Source: Arthrobacter sp. FW305-BF8 (GTDB lineage Bacteria > Actinomycetota > Actinomycetes > Actinomycetales > Micrococcaceae). Taken from it: 64,000 nucleotides of DNA. Every line of letters starts with the position of its first letter. Positions within the stretch are counted from its first letter, which is position 1. The translations under genes were made by a program, and so were the position numbers. Positions 43,525 through 52,638 of this stretch are shown here, piece by piece. The notes below the pieces were generated by a model. The model was given only the letters and a program-made list of their open reading frames with translations. It made no database searches and was not told the origin of the DNA. The stretch spans positions 372,001 to 436,000 of the forward strand of contig NZ_CP084561.1 of assembly GCF_021789315.1 (NCBI RefSeq). The letters are read 5' to 3'.

Positions 43525-43712
43525 TGATGGACTATGTCGCAGTGCTGCTGCCCTCGCTGGTGGTCGGCCTGATCTTCTGGTTCGCCATGAAGTCGATCTT
43601 TAACGCGGACAAGGCCGAACGGCAGGCCGAAGCCCGCGCACAGGCTGAGGCTGACGCGCAGGCGGCTGCCGGAGATGATTCTCCCGAGCCGACCACTGAA
43701 TCAGACAAATAA
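43524..43712 (+). CDS. Small single-pass membrane protein (62 aa)
   Basis: 62 aa: a hydrophobic helix (residues 5-22), then an Ala/Glu/Asp-rich charged tail predicted helical. The ATG overlaps the lysS stop (TGATG), so it is probably translated by re-initiation. A second ATG follows immediately at 43527. No function is known; the topology, short N-terminus out and charged tail inside, is like small membrane regulators. Confidence 0.7.
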   Translation: MMDYVAVLLPSLVVGLIFWFAMKSIFNADKAERQAEARAQAEADAQAAAGDDSPEPTTESDK

Positions 43713-43849
43713 CAGGCGACTTTTAATACCGCCGGTTATCCCCAAGGAACCATTGCATGTTTTGACGCGTTCCCTTATTGGGGGAGATACTTCAGGTGGA
43801 TACATCCTGCTTATCTGATTACACGTCCTTTCCAAAAGAGAGATTTTTG

Positions 43850-44176
43850 ATGGCACAGAAAGTCAATATCGTCCTTGTGGACGATCTGGATGGGGGATCT
43901 GCGGACGAAACCGTTCGCTTCGGCCTGGATGGCGTCGGTTATGAAATTGACCTGTCCTCAGCCAATGCTTCAGAACTGCGGTCATCACTGGAACGCTTTG
44001 TTTCAGCGGGCCGGAAAACGTCCGGCGGCCGGCCTGCCCGTGCCAAGGCAACGGGCGGACGCAACCAGGACTCAGCCCAGATACGCCAGTGGGCGCGGGA
44101 CCACGGTTACACCGTAAACGCGCGCGGCCGTATTCAGGCAGAAATCCAGGAAGCCTACCAAAAGGCCAATTCCTAG
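43850..44176 (+). CDS. lsr2: Lsr2-family nucleoid-associated protein
   Basis: DNA-bridging xenogeneic silencer that binds AT-rich DNA in actinobacteria. 108 aa, standard length. The N-terminal dimerisation domain is MAQKVNIVLVDDLDGGSADE onward. A linker with Gly/Arg/Lys leads to the C-terminal DNA-binding domain, which has IRQWARDHGYTVNARGRIQ with the RGR minor-groove motif. AAAGAGAG precedes the ATG at 43850. The upstream region (43713-43849) is unusually AT-rich, consistent with autoregulation, as known for Lsr2. Confidence 0.96.
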   Translation: MAQKVNIVLVDDLDGGSADETVRFGLDGVGYEIDLSSANASELRSSLERFVSAGRKTSGGRPARAKATGGRNQDSAQIRQWARDHGYTVNARGRIQAEIQEAYQKANS

Positions 44177-44663
44177 CCCGGTGACCTGACAACCAGTTAG
44201 TGCACAAAACGTTCTGAGCATATGTGCGGCGCCCCCGGTTGACGGGGGCGCTGCGCTTTAACCGGCCGTTGCCAGTCGCATAAATCAGAACCACTGTTAT
44301 TCAGAACCGCCAGCCGAACGGGGAATCCGGTCCGCCGGGCAGCGGCATCCGACAATGCCCCCCGGCCGAAAATCCTGCCCCGCGGCAATCCGGTGCTTTT
44401 ACATCACCGGCGTGCAAGCTAATCCGGGCCCAGGGAACATTCCGCGGCGGTGATTTCGGACACCCTGCATAGTGAAACGGTAAATGGCGCACTGGCGGCA
44501 CCCGGATGCTATTTGCGTGCTCTCCGGCATTGCGCCGCAAGTCCGGCACGGCAGCTGCGTGGACCTGCGCAAGGCCCCCGGTTTCCCCTGTGGCGAACAA
44601 GCTCCCCAAGTCAGGCTTCGCCCACGTAGCATCAAAGTACGTCGTAGCTAGGAGTGTGGCGAA
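44177..44663. other. Gene-free 487-bp region between lsr2 and clpC
   Basis: It begins with the lsr2 terminator (44229-44251). The rest is promoter or leader sequence for clpC. A short palindrome TTGCGCCGCAA (around 44530) is present, but it does not match the ClgR motif known to me. No coding sequence or known riboswitch recognised. Confidence 0.6.
44229..44251 (+). terminator. Terminator after lsr2
   Basis: GCGCCCCCG-GTTGA-CGGGGGCGC, followed by TGCGCTTTA, 52 bp after the stop. Confidence 0.75.
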
Positions 44664-47156
44664 ATGTTTGAGCGATTTACGGACCGTGCCCGTCGCGTAG
44701 TTGTGCTTGCCCAAGAAGAGGCACGCATGCTGAACCACAATTACATTGGTACCGAACACATCCTCTTGGGTCTGATCCATGAGGGTGAGGGCGTTGCCGC
44801 CAAAGCTCTTGAGTCCTTGAGCATTTCGCTCGACGGCGTCCGCGAGCAGGTGCAGGAGATCATCGGCCAGGGCCAGCAGGCTCCCTCGGGCCATATCCCC
44901 TTCACGCCGCGTGCAAAGAAGGTGCTGGAGCTCTCGCTGCGCGAAGCCCTGCAGCTTGGCCACAACTACATCGGCACGGAGCACATCCTGCTGGGACTCA
45001 TCCGCGAGGGTGAGGGCGTGGCAGCCCAGGTGCTGGTGAAGCTCGGTGCCGACCTGAACCGGGTCCGCCAGCAGGTCATCCAGCTGCTCTCCGGCTACCA
45101 GGGCAAAGAGACCACGGGCGCCGGCGTCGGCCAGAGCCAAGCAGAGGGTACTCCCGCCGGCTCTGTTGTGCTGGACCAGTTCGGCCGGAACCTGACGCAG
45201 GCTGCCCGCGAGAACAAGCTGGACCCTGTAATCGGACGCGAGCAGGAAATGGAACGCGTCATGCAGGTCCTGTCCCGCCGCACCAAGAACAACCCTGTGC
45301 TGATCGGCGAGCCCGGCGTCGGTAAGACCGCCGTCGTCGAGGGCCTGGCCCAGGCGATCGTGCGCGGCGACGTGCCGGAGACCATCAAGGACAAGCAGCT
45401 CTACACGCTGGACCTTGGCTCCCTCGTGGCCGGCTCCCGCTACCGTGGTGACTTCGAAGAGCGCCTGAAGAAGGTCCTCAAGGAGATCCGCACCCGCGGC
45501 GACATCATCCTCTTCATCGACGAGATCCACACCCTCGTGGGTGCCGGTGCCGCCGAAGGCGCCATCGACGCGGCCTCGATCCTGAAGCCGATGCTGGCCC
45601 GCGGCGAGCTGCAGACCATCGGTGCCACCACGTTGGACGAGTACCGCAAGCACATCGAGAAGGACGCCGCCCTCGAGCGCCGCTTCCAGCCCATCCAGGT
45701 CAAGGAGCCGTCGGTTGCGCACGCAATCGAGATCCTCAAGGGCCTGCGGGACCGCTACGAGGCGCACCACCGCGTCACCATCACCGACGGCGCCCTCGCC
45801 TCGGCCGCGAACCTGTCCGAACGCTACATCTCGGACCGGTTCCTCCCGGACAAGGCGATCGACCTCATCGACGAAGCCGGAGCCCGGCTCCGCATCCGCC
45901 GCATGACCGCTCCGCCGGAGCTCAAGGAGATGGACGAGCGCATCTCCGAGCTGAAGATGGAGAAGGAGTCCGCAATTGACGCGCAGGACTTCGAAGGTGC
46001 TGCCGCGCTGCGCGACAAGGAGCAGAAGCTCATCACCGAGCGCTCCGAGAAGGAACGCCACTGGAAGACCGGCGGCATGGACGACATCTCGGAAGTGGAC
46101 GAGGACCTGATCGCCGAAGTCCTCGCGAATTCCACGGGCATTCCGGTCTTCAAGCTGACCGAGGAAGAATCCTCGCGCCTGCTGAAGATGGAAGACGAGC
46201 TGCACAAGCGCGTCGTCGGCCAGGACGAGGCCATCAAGGCGCTGTCCCAGGCAATCCGCCGCACGCGTGCAGGCCTGAAGGACCCGAAGCGTCCGGGCGG
46301 TTCGTTTATCTTCGCCGGCCCCACCGGCGTCGGCAAGACCGAACTCGCCAAGGCCCTCGCGGAGTTCCTGTTCGGTGAAGAGGACGCCCTCATCACGCTG
46401 GACATGTCCGAGTACTCCGAGAAGCACACGGTGTCGCGCCTCTTCGGTGCCCCTCCGGGCTACGTCGGCTACGAAGAGGGCGGGCAGCTGACCGAGAAGG
46501 TCCGCCGCCGTCCGTTCTCCGTGGTGCTGTTCGACGAAGTTGAAAAGGCGCACGCGGACCTCTTCAACTCGCTGCTGCAGATCCTGGAAGACGGCCGCCT
46601 GACCGACTCCCAGGGCCGCGTGGTGGACTTCAAGAACACCGTGATCATCATGACCACCAACCTCGGAACCCGGGACATCTCCAAGAGCGTCGCCACCGGC
46701 TTCCAGTCCGGCACGGACACCCAGACCGGCTACAATCGGATGCGCGCCCGGGTCACGGAGGAGCTCAAGCAGCACTTCCGCCCCGAGTTCCTCAACCGTG
46801 TTGACGACGTCGTGGTGTTCCCGCAGCTGACGCAGGACGAGATCATCGAGATCGTGGACATGTTCGTGACGCGCCTGGAGAAGCGCCTCAAGGACAAGGA
46901 CATGGGCATCGAGCTGACCAAGACAGCCAAGGTACTCCTGGCCACCCGCGGCTACGATCCCGCCATGGGTGCCCGGCCGCTGCGCCGCACCATCCAGCGC
47001 GAGATCGAGGACCAGCTCTCGGAGAAGATCCTCTTCGGCGAGCTGCACCCCGGCGACATCGTGGTGGTGGATGTGGACGGCGAAGGCGACGACGCGAAGT
47101 TCACCTTCGCGGGCAACGCCAAGCCGCGCATCCCGGAAATCGCCCCGAGCGCCTAG
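44664..47156 (+). CDS. clpC: ATP-dependent Clp protease ATP-binding subunit ClpC
   Basis: AAA+ unfoldase that delivers substrates to ClpP; usually essential in actinobacteria. 830 aa. The N-domain (two Clp_N repeats with HNYIGTEHILLGLI) is followed by D1 with Walker A GEPGVGKT (215-222). The middle UVR-type coiled coil is DERISELKMEKESAIDAQDF (part). D2 has Walker A GPTGVGKT (about 552-559). The ClpP-binding loop lies in the D2 region. GGAG lies ten bases before the ATG. A strong terminator follows. Confidence 0.97.
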   Translation: MFERFTDRARRVVVLAQEEARMLNHNYIGTEHILLGLIHEGEGVAAKALESLSISLDGVREQVQEIIGQGQQAPSGHIPFTPRAKKVLELSLREALQLGHNYIGTEHILLGLIREGEGVAAQVLVKLGADLNRVRQQVIQLLSGYQGKETTGAGVGQSQAEGTPAGSVVLDQFGRNLTQAARENKLDPVIGREQEMERVMQVLSRRTKNNPVLIGEPGVGKTAVVEGLAQAIVRGDVPETIKDKQLYTLDLGSLVAGSRYRGDFEERLKKVLKEIRTRGDIILFIDEIHTLVGAGAAEGAIDAASILKPMLARGELQTIGATTLDEYRKHIEKDAALERRFQPIQVKEPSVAHAIEILKGLRDRYEAHHRVTITDGALASAANLSERYISDRFLPDKAIDLIDEAGARLRIRRMTAPPELKEMDERISELKMEKESAIDAQDFEGAAALRDKEQKLITERSEKERHWKTGGMDDISEVDEDLIAEVLANSTGIPVFKLTEEESSRLLKMEDELHKRVVGQDEAIKALSQAIRRTRAGLKDPKRPGGSFIFAGPTGVGKTELAKALAEFLFGEEDALITLDMSEYSEKHTVSRLFGAPPGYVGYEEGGQLTEKVRRRPFSVVLFDEVEKAHADLFNSLLQILEDGRLTDSQGRVVDFKNTVIIMTTNLGTRDISKSVATGFQSGTDTQTGYNRMRARVTEELKQHFRPEFLNRVDDVVVFPQLTQDEIIEIVDMFVTRLEKRLKDKDMGIELTKTAKVLLATRGYDPAMGARPLRRTIQREIEDQLSEKILFGELHPGDIVVVDVDGEGDDAKFTFAGNAKPRIPEIAPSA

Positions 47157-47191
47157 CACGAGGCGCCCGGCACCCAGCCGCACTCCAGCGC

Positions 47192-47237
47192 CAAAAGGCC
47201 CCGCCAGCCCCCGAAAGGGAGCCGGCGGGGCCTTTTG
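47192..47237 (+). terminator. Terminator after clpC
   Basis: CAAAAGGCCCCGCC pairs with GGCGGGGCCTTTTG (47224-47237) around an 18-base loop. The T-run in the right arm supports termination. Confidence 0.82.
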
Positions 47238-47321
47238 CTTGCGCTCCCGCCGGTAGAGGTTGTGCTGAAAGTACTGGTTCACCGATAGTGAACCCTCCTG
47301 TGATCCAGAGCACCGGCGGTG

Positions 47322-47327
47322 TTGAAT
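47322..47327 (+). promoter_or_regulatory. -10 box TTGAAT, leaderless promoter of the S9 peptidase
   Basis: TTGAAT ends six bases before the ATG at 47334; no Shine-Dalgarno is seen. Confidence 0.45.
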
Positions 47328-47333
47328 CGGCAC

Positions 47334-49454
47334 ATGTCAACTGAAGATGCAGCGATCCTGCGTGAGCAACCGGCGACCCCTTTCCACGACCTCGACCACT
47401 ACCTGGCGATCCCGCGCGTCAGTGGCCTGGCCCTCAGCCCTGACGGCCAGCGGCTGGTAACGACGGTCGCCACGCTGAACAGCAAGGGCACCGAATACGG
47501 CACGGCGCTGTGGGAGCTGGATCCGGCGGGCGGGAAGCAGGCCCGCCGGATCACCCGCAGCGCCAAGGGCGAAGCCGGCGCCGCGTTCGCGGCCAACGGC
47601 GACGTCTACTTCACGTCCGCCAGGCCCGATCCGGACCGCGAGGCCGACGGCGATCCCGTCAAGGCGCTCTGGGTGCTCCCCGCAGGTGGCGGCGAGGCCC
47701 GCGTGGTGTTGTCGCGGGCTGGCGGCGTGGACAAGGTCATTGCGGCCAGGGACGCCAACGCTGCCTTCGTCACCGCGTCCGTTCTTGCCGGCTCCGGCGA
47801 CGAGGAGGCCGACGCCGAGCGCCGCAAGAGCCGCAAGGACAACAAGGTGGCGGCCATCCTGCACAGCGAGTATCCGGTGCGGTACTGGGACGCGGACCTG
47901 GGCCCTGCCCAGCCGCGGCTCTTCTCGGTGGAGCCGGGGCCCGAGCCGGAATCCGGCAAGCCCGCCACCGTGGACAGCGCGGCGCCGCTCACCCTTCGCA
48001 ACCTCACCCCGGAAGCGGGTTCCCGCCTCCGGGAGGCCGTCTCGGTGGCCAGCCCGGACGGAAAGACCATCTACACGAGCCTGGTGAAGCCGCTGCCGAA
48101 GGCGGACCTGCGCTCGGTCCTCGTGGCCATCGACGTCGCCACAGGCACGCAGCGGGTCCTCCTCGACGAGGAGGGCATGAACTACTTCCCCGGCCCGGTC
48201 AGCCCCGACGGCGGCCTGCTCGCCGTCGTCAGTGAAAGCGACACAACGCCGCAGCAGGCGCCGCAGGTCAGGCTGCATCTCCTCGATGTCTCCGGGGAAG
48301 CCGGTCCGGAGGACCTGCAGCCCCTGGCACACGAATGGGACCGCTGGCCCCACCCCGAAGCGTGGCTGCCGGACGGCTCTGCCCTCCTGGTCACGGCAGA
48401 CGACGACGGCGCGTCGCCGGTTTTCAGTGTTTCCGTTGCGGCAGGTGCCGCCCGGGGGAGTGTCACCCGGGTGACACCGGACGCAGCGGCCTACACCGAC
48501 GTCGTCGTTTCACCCGACGGCCGCAGCGCCTATGCGCTGCGGAGCTCGTACGAGTTCCCCGCCGAGCCCGTCCGGATCGACCTCGCCAGCGGGAACGTCA
48601 CGCGGTTGCCGTCCCCGGCGGAACGGCCGCAAACCGAGGGGTCGCTGGAGCGGGTGGAGGCGACAGCGGCTGACGGCACCCGCGTGCCCGCCTACCTGGC
48701 ACTGCCGGCCGGCGCCTCCGCCGAGAGCCCCGCGCCCCTGCTGCTGTGGATCCACGGCGGACCGCTGGGATCCTGGAATGCCTGGACCTGGCGGTGGAAC
48801 CCGTGGCTGCTCACCGCCCGCGGGTACGCTGTCCTGCTGCCGGACCCCGCCCTGTCCACGGGCTACGGCCAGGACTACATCCAGCGGGGCTGGGGCGGCT
48901 GGGGCAAGGCGCCGTTTACGGATCTTATGGCCATCACGGACGCTGTGGTGCAGCGGCCGGACATCGATGAAAGCCGCACTGCCGCGATGGGTGGCTCCTT
49001 TGGCGGCTACATGGCCAACTGGGTGGCCGGGCAGACGGACCGCTTCAGGGCGATCGTCACCCATGCCAGCCTGTGGGCGCTGGACCAGTTCGGGCCCACC
49101 ACCGACGCGTCGCAGTACTGGCTCAAGGAGATGACGGCGGAGATGGCGCTGGAGAACTCCCCGCACCTGCATGTCGAGAAGATCCGGACGCCCATGCTGG
49201 TCATCCACGGTGACAAGGACTACCGGGTGCCCATTGGGGAGGGCCTGCGGCTCTGGTACGAGCTGTTATCCAAGTCCCAGCTCGCGTCCGACGAGAACGG
49301 GCAGACCAGCCACCGGTTCCTCTTCTACCCCGACGAGAACCACTGGATCCTGCAGCCGCAGCACGCCAAGATCTGGTACGGCGTGGTTGAACACTTCCTG
49401 GCCAGGAACGTCCTGGGCAAGGACATCGAGCTGCCCGCGGATCTGGGCCTCTGA
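47334..49454 (+). CDS. S9-family prolyl oligopeptidase-like peptidase
   Basis: 706-aa serine peptidase, probably an acylaminoacyl peptidase or dipeptidyl peptidase type. The N-terminal ~430 residues form a beta-propeller (repeated SPDG blades). The C-terminal alpha/beta-hydrolase domain has the nucleophile Ser555 in MGGSFGGYMA, the acid in HGDKDYRVP and the His in YPDENHWI. No signal peptide, so cytosolic. ATG 47334 is preferred over GTG 47319 because the -10 box then has normal leaderless spacing. Confidence 0.92.
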   Translation: MSTEDAAILREQPATPFHDLDHYLAIPRVSGLALSPDGQRLVTTVATLNSKGTEYGTALWELDPAGGKQARRITRSAKGEAGAAFAANGDVYFTSARPDPDREADGDPVKALWVLPAGGGEARVVLSRAGGVDKVIAARDANAAFVTASVLAGSGDEEADAERRKSRKDNKVAAILHSEYPVRYWDADLGPAQPRLFSVEPGPEPESGKPATVDSAAPLTLRNLTPEAGSRLREAVSVASPDGKTIYTSLVKPLPKADLRSVLVAIDVATGTQRVLLDEEGMNYFPGPVSPDGGLLAVVSESDTTPQQAPQVRLHLLDVSGEAGPEDLQPLAHEWDRWPHPEAWLPDGSALLVTADDDGASPVFSVSVAAGAARGSVTRVTPDAAAYTDVVVSPDGRSAYALRSSYEFPAEPVRIDLASGNVTRLPSPAERPQTEGSLERVEATAADGTRVPAYLALPAGASAESPAPLLLWIHGGPLGSWNAWTWRWNPWLLTARGYAVLLPDPALSTGYGQDYIQRGWGGWGKAPFTDLMAITDAVVQRPDIDESRTAAMGGSFGGYMANWVAGQTDRFRAIVTHASLWALDQFGPTTDASQYWLKEMTAEMALENSPHLHVEKIRTPMLVIHGDKDYRVPIGEGLRLWYELLSKSQLASDENGQTSHRFLFYPDENHWILQPQHAKIWYGVVEHFLARNVLGKDIELPADLGL

Positions 49455-49486
49455 CCTCCCGCCGGAGGTGGCCGGGGCCGCCGCCG

Positions 49487-49492
49487 TAAGAT
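49487..49492 (+). promoter_or_regulatory. -10 box TAAGAT, leaderless promoter of the GNAT gene
   Basis: TAAGAT, then six bases, then GTG 49499. Confidence 0.5.
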
Positions 49493-49498
49493 GGGGCT

Positions 49499-50008
49499 GT
49501 GACTGACTCCTTCACCGTTCGCCCTGCCCGGACCAGCGATGTGGCTGCCATCAAGAAACTGGTGGCGCCGCTGGCGGAAGAGCGAATACTGATGGCCAAG
49601 GAGACGGTGGCCTATTACGAGAGCCTGCAGGAGTTCCTGATAGCCGAGTCGGCGGACGGCGAGGTCATCGGCTGCGGAGCCCTGCACGTCATGTGGGAGG
49701 ACCTCGCGGAAGTCCGCACCCTTGCCGCCTCAGATGCCTGGCGGGGCAGGGGAGTGGGGCACGTCCTCGTCGAGAGTCTCCTGAAGCAGGCCGCCGCGCT
49801 GGGCGTTTCGCGGGTGTTCTGCCTGACCTTCGAGGTCGATTTTTTCAAGCGGCACGGTTTCGAGGTCATGGCGGACCAGTCGGCCGTGGACCCGCAGGTG
49901 TACTCCGAGCTGTTGCGCTCGCACGACGAAGGTGTGGCGGAGTTCCTGGACCTTGCGCGCGTGAAGCCCAACACGCTGGGCAACACGCGGATGATCAAGG
50001 CTCTCTAG
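49499..50008 (+). CDS. N-acetylglutamate synthase-like GNAT acetyltransferase
   Basis: 169 aa, one GNAT domain with the acetyl-CoA loop AWRGRGVG and the preceding EVRTLAASD. It resembles the single-domain amino-acid N-acetyltransferase of actinobacteria (the Rv2747 type), which makes N-acetylglutamate for arginine synthesis. Characteristic segments are RPARTSDVAAIKKLV, EVIGCGAL and the FFKRHGFE motif. No arg gene is nearby, so the assignment rests on sequence alone. GTG start without Shine-Dalgarno; leaderless. Confidence 0.82.
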   Translation: MTDSFTVRPARTSDVAAIKKLVAPLAEERILMAKETVAYYESLQEFLIAESADGEVIGCGALHVMWEDLAEVRTLAASDAWRGRGVGHVLVESLLKQAAALGVSRVFCLTFEVDFFKRHGFEVMADQSAVDPQVYSELLRSHDEGVAEFLDLARVKPNTLGNTRMIKAL

Positions 50009-50030
50009 AGCCTGCCCGGATCTCCGCGGG

Positions 50031-50050
50031 GCCGCGCTCAGCGCGGCTTT
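50031..50050 (+). terminator. Terminator after the GNAT gene
   Basis: GCCGCGC-TCA-GCGCGGC followed by TTT, 23 bp after the stop. Confidence 0.7.
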
Positions 50051-50106
50051 GCCGCCCCGTAACAGTCCTTTCGTTTTATACATTTGCTGGATAAACTCTT
50101 GGGAGC

Positions 50107-50139
50107 CGGAAGGGACAGCATTGGGGGCTGTCCCTTCCG
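50107..50139 (+). terminator. 13-bp hairpin in the dhaK upstream region
   Basis: CGGAAGGGACAGC pairs perfectly with 50127-50139 around ATTGGGG. It lies between a TAAACT box (50092-50097) and dhaK, so it could be a terminator of upstream readthrough or an attenuator. Confidence 0.5.
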
Positions 50140-50149
50140 CCGTTTCCGA

Positions 50150-50175
50150 ACTACCGCGCAGCAGGTGCCGGTAGT
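50150..50175 (+). promoter_or_regulatory. ACTACCG...CGGTAGT operator-like repeat before dhaK
   Basis: 7-bp perfect arms 12 bases apart, about 60 bp before dhaK. Overlaps TAGGGT (50174-50179), a possible -10. Confidence 0.35.
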
Positions 50176-50234
50176 AGGGTCAAAGCACATCCTGACCGAT
50201 GCCAATAAAAGGACCGAGAGCCCAGGAGCCGGCC

Positions 50235-51236
50235 GTGAAAAAGCTCATCAATGACCCGCGCGCTGTTGTGGATGAATCCGTGGAGGGATTCGGCCTAGCC
50301 CATGCAGACCTAGTGACAGTCAGTGCCGATCCGAAGTACGTCACCCGCAAGGACGCCCCCGTTGCCGGCAAGGTCGGCCTGGTGTCCGGCGGCGGCAGCG
50401 GACATGAACCGCTCCACGCCGGATTTGTGGGGCGTGGCATGCTCGACGCCGCTGTTCCCGGCGCCGTCTTCACCTCACCGACCCCCGACCAGATCATTCC
50501 GGCCACGCTCGCCGTGAACTCCGGTGCAGGGGTGGTCCACATCGTGAAGAACTACACCGGCGACGTTCTGAACTTCGAAACGGCGGCCGAGATGGCCCAG
50601 GCCGAGGGCGTGGAAGTCCGCACCGTGCTCGTCAACGACGACGTTGCGGTGGAGGATTCGCTGTACACGGCCGGCCGCAGGGGCGTGGGCGGCACGGTCC
50701 TGGTGGAGAAGATCGCCGGGGCCGCGGCCGAGCGCGGTGACGACCTCGACGCGGTGGCGGCCATCGGTGACCGTGTGAACCAGAACGTGCGGACCATGGG
50801 CGTCGCGCTCTCGGCCTGCACGGTGCCCCATGCCGGCACCCCGAGCTTCGACCTCGAGGACAACGAGATCGAAATCGGCATCGGCATCCACGGTGAGCCG
50901 GGCCGGCACAAGATCGCCATGGAAAGCGCCGATGGCATCACCAGCCGCCTGCTGGAACCGATCCTCAGCGACCTCGGAACGGCGCCGGGGGAGAAGGTGC
51001 TCCTGTTCGTCAACGGCATGGGTGGGACGCCGCTGAGTGAGCTGTACATCGTCTACCGCCGGGCCGCGCAGATCCTGGCGGAGCGGGGCCTCACGGTGGA
51101 GCGTTCCCTGGTGGGGAATTACATCACGTCCCTCGAGATGCAGGGCTGTTCCGTCTCGGTGCTGCGGCTCGACGGCGAAATGACAGCCCTTTGGGATGCG
51201 CCCGTGCACACGCCGGCTCTCCGGTGGGGCGTGTAG
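50235..51236 (+). CDS. dhaK: Dihydroxyacetone kinase subunit DhaK
   Basis: Binds dihydroxyacetone covalently for phosphorylation by DhaL. 333 aa. The substrate His219 lies in GIGIHGEPG. The GGGSGHEPLHAGFVG segment forms the phosphate-site loop. All expected residues are present. GTG 50235 is chosen because AGGAG lies seven bases before it; an earlier in-frame ATG would extend the N-terminus. First gene of dhaKLM, the PTS-dependent type that does not use ATP directly. Confidence 0.95.
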   Translation: MKKLINDPRAVVDESVEGFGLAHADLVTVSADPKYVTRKDAPVAGKVGLVSGGGSGHEPLHAGFVGRGMLDAAVPGAVFTSPTPDQIIPATLAVNSGAGVVHIVKNYTGDVLNFETAAEMAQAEGVEVRTVLVNDDVAVEDSLYTAGRRGVGGTVLVEKIAGAAAERGDDLDAVAAIGDRVNQNVRTMGVALSACTVPHAGTPSFDLEDNEIEIGIGIHGEPGRHKIAMESADGITSRLLEPILSDLGTAPGEKVLLFVNGMGGTPLSELYIVYRRAAQILAERGLTVERSLVGNYITSLEMQGCSVSVLRLDGEMTALWDAPVHTPALRWGV

Positions 51237-51238
51237 CG

Positions 51239-51865
51239 GTGGGGCTAGACGTGACCTGGGCCGTCAAATGGCTGACGCTGTCGGCGCAGGCAATGGCGGA
51301 GCACAGGGTGGAACTCATCGAGCTGGACAGGGCCATCGGCGACTCTGACCACGGCGAAAACATGGACCGCGGCTTCCAGGCGGTGCTCGACAAGCTCGCC
51401 GAGAGTCCTCCCGAAACCCCCGGCGCCGCGCTCAAGCTGACGGCCATGGCGTTGATGTCGAAGGTCGGCGGGGCTGCCGGCCCGCTCTACGGCACGGCAT
51501 TCCTGCGGGCCGCAACCACGCTGGGCGATGCCGCGTACATCGACGCGGCAGCGCTCGCCGCCGCGCTCACCGCGGCGCGGGACGGCATCGTGGCCAGGGG
51601 GAAGGCCGAGGCGGGCGACAAGACGATGGTTGATGCCTGGACCCCTGCCGTTGACGCAGCCGCAGCGGCAGCGGCCGACGGCGACACGCTGGCGGTCCTG
51701 ATCGCCGCGGCGGAGGCTGCCGAGGCCGGCGCCGTGGCCACTGATCCGCTGGTGGCGCGCAAGGGCAGGGCCAGCTACCTCGGGGAGCGAAGTGCCGGCC
51801 ACCGGGACCCCGGGGCCGCTTCAAGTGCCCTCATCCTTCGCGCCGCTGCGGGAGCCGCCGCATGA
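51239..51865 (+). CDS. dhaL: Dihydroxyacetone kinase subunit DhaL
   Basis: Carries ADP as a bound cofactor that is phosphorylated by DhaM, then passes phosphate to dihydroxyacetone on DhaK. 208 aa. The Mg-ADP motif is AIGDSDHGENMDRGF with its Asp ligands. KVGGAAGPLYGTAFLRAA (part) and the late DPGAASSALI are typical. The start is placed at GTG 51239, two bases after the dhaK stop; GTG 51248 is an alternative. It overlaps dhaM by four bases. Confidence 0.93.
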   Translation: MGLDVTWAVKWLTLSAQAMAEHRVELIELDRAIGDSDHGENMDRGFQAVLDKLAESPPETPGAALKLTAMALMSKVGGAAGPLYGTAFLRAATTLGDAAYIDAAALAAALTAARDGIVARGKAEAGDKTMVDAWTPAVDAAAAAAADGDTLAVLIAAAEAAEAGAVATDPLVARKGRASYLGERSAGHRDPGAASSALILRAAAGAAA

Positions 51866-52608
51866 CGGTGCGGATCGTGGTGGTTTCGCACAGTGACAAG
51901 ATTGCCGACGGCGCCGTGGAGCTCGCGGCCCAGATGGCGCCGGACGTGATGATGGTGCCGGCCGGTGGAACGTCGGACGGCCGGATCGGCACCAGCATGG
52001 AAAAGGTAATGGCGGCGCTGGAAACCGCTGCCGGGGGCGATGGTGTGGTGGTGCTGACCGATCTGGGCTCGGCCGTGATGACCGCGGAATCGGCCATGGA
52101 ATTCGCCGAGGGCAGCGGCACCGTGCTCCTCGCCGACGCCCCGATCATCGAGGGCCTCGTGGCGGCAGCGGTGGCGGCCCAGGGAGGAGCCAGCGTTCAT
52201 GCTGTCCGGCGTGCAGCCGAGGCCACCCATGGCTATCCCGCGCCGCGGCCCAAGGCAGAGAATTACCCGGCCGCCGCCACCGCCGGTAAGCAGCCCGGTA
52301 AGCAGCCCGCCGCCCATGGCCCGGCCTCGGATGAACCGGAAGCCCTGGCCCCGGATGCCAGCGGGGACTTCGAGCTCGTCAACCTCGCAGGCATGCATGC
52401 CCGGCCCGCCGCCAAGATAGCCGGCGGCCTGTCTGCGTTGGATGCGGACGTGACCGTGAACGGAGTGGACGGCGCCTCCATGACCGGCCTGATGACGCTG
52501 GGTGCCGGCAAGGGATCGGTGCTACACGTGGAAGCGTACGGACCCGACGCCGAGCGCGCGGTGGCGTATGTGGCGGGGCTGGTACGGGACGGATTCGGGG
52601 AACCCTGA
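51862..52608 (+). CDS. dhaM: Dihydroxyacetone kinase phosphotransfer subunit DhaM (EIIA-HPr fusion)
   Basis: Transfers phosphate from PTS proteins to DhaL-ADP. 248 aa. The N-terminal mannose-type EIIA domain has phosphorylatable His10 in VVSHSDK. A Pro/Ala-rich linker (about residues 125-160, with a GKQP duplication) leads to an HPr domain with His179 in AGMHARPAA. There is no enzyme I domain, unlike E. coli DhaM, so phosphate must come from a separate EI. ATG overlaps dhaL. Confidence 0.94.
   Translation: MTVRIVVVSHSDKIADGAVELAAQMAPDVMMVPAGGTSDGRIGTSMEKVMAALETAAGGDGVVVLTDLGSAVMTAESAMEFAEGSGTVLLADAPIIEGLVAAAVAAQGGASVHAVRRAAEATHGYPAPRPKAENYPAAATAGKQPGKQPAAHGPASDEPEALAPDASGDFELVNLAGMHARPAAKIAGGLSALDADVTVNGVDGASMTGLMTLGAGKGSVLHVEAYGPDAERAVAYVAGLVRDGFGEP
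52285..52308 (+). repeat. 12-bp tandem duplication in the DhaM linker
   Basis: GGTAAGCAGCCC twice in tandem (52285-52296, 52297-52308), encoding GKQPGKQP. Confidence 0.8.
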
Positions 52609-52638
52609 GAGGGTTCCGGCAGTCTGGGTTCAGGCAGG

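Noticed and set aside
44301..47333. A 1010-codon open frame antisense to clpC, and others of 400-900 codons antisense to ftsH, MFS/panC and the PH-domain genes
   Set aside because: GC-rich actinobacterial genes produce long antisense frames through third-position G/C bias. The products are His/Gly/Arg-rich nonsense without motifs, and the opposite strand has complete known proteins.
51862..52608. DhaM truncated because it lacks the enzyme I domain
   Set aside because: DhaM without EI is a normal variant in other bacteria; EIIA and HPr domains are complete here.
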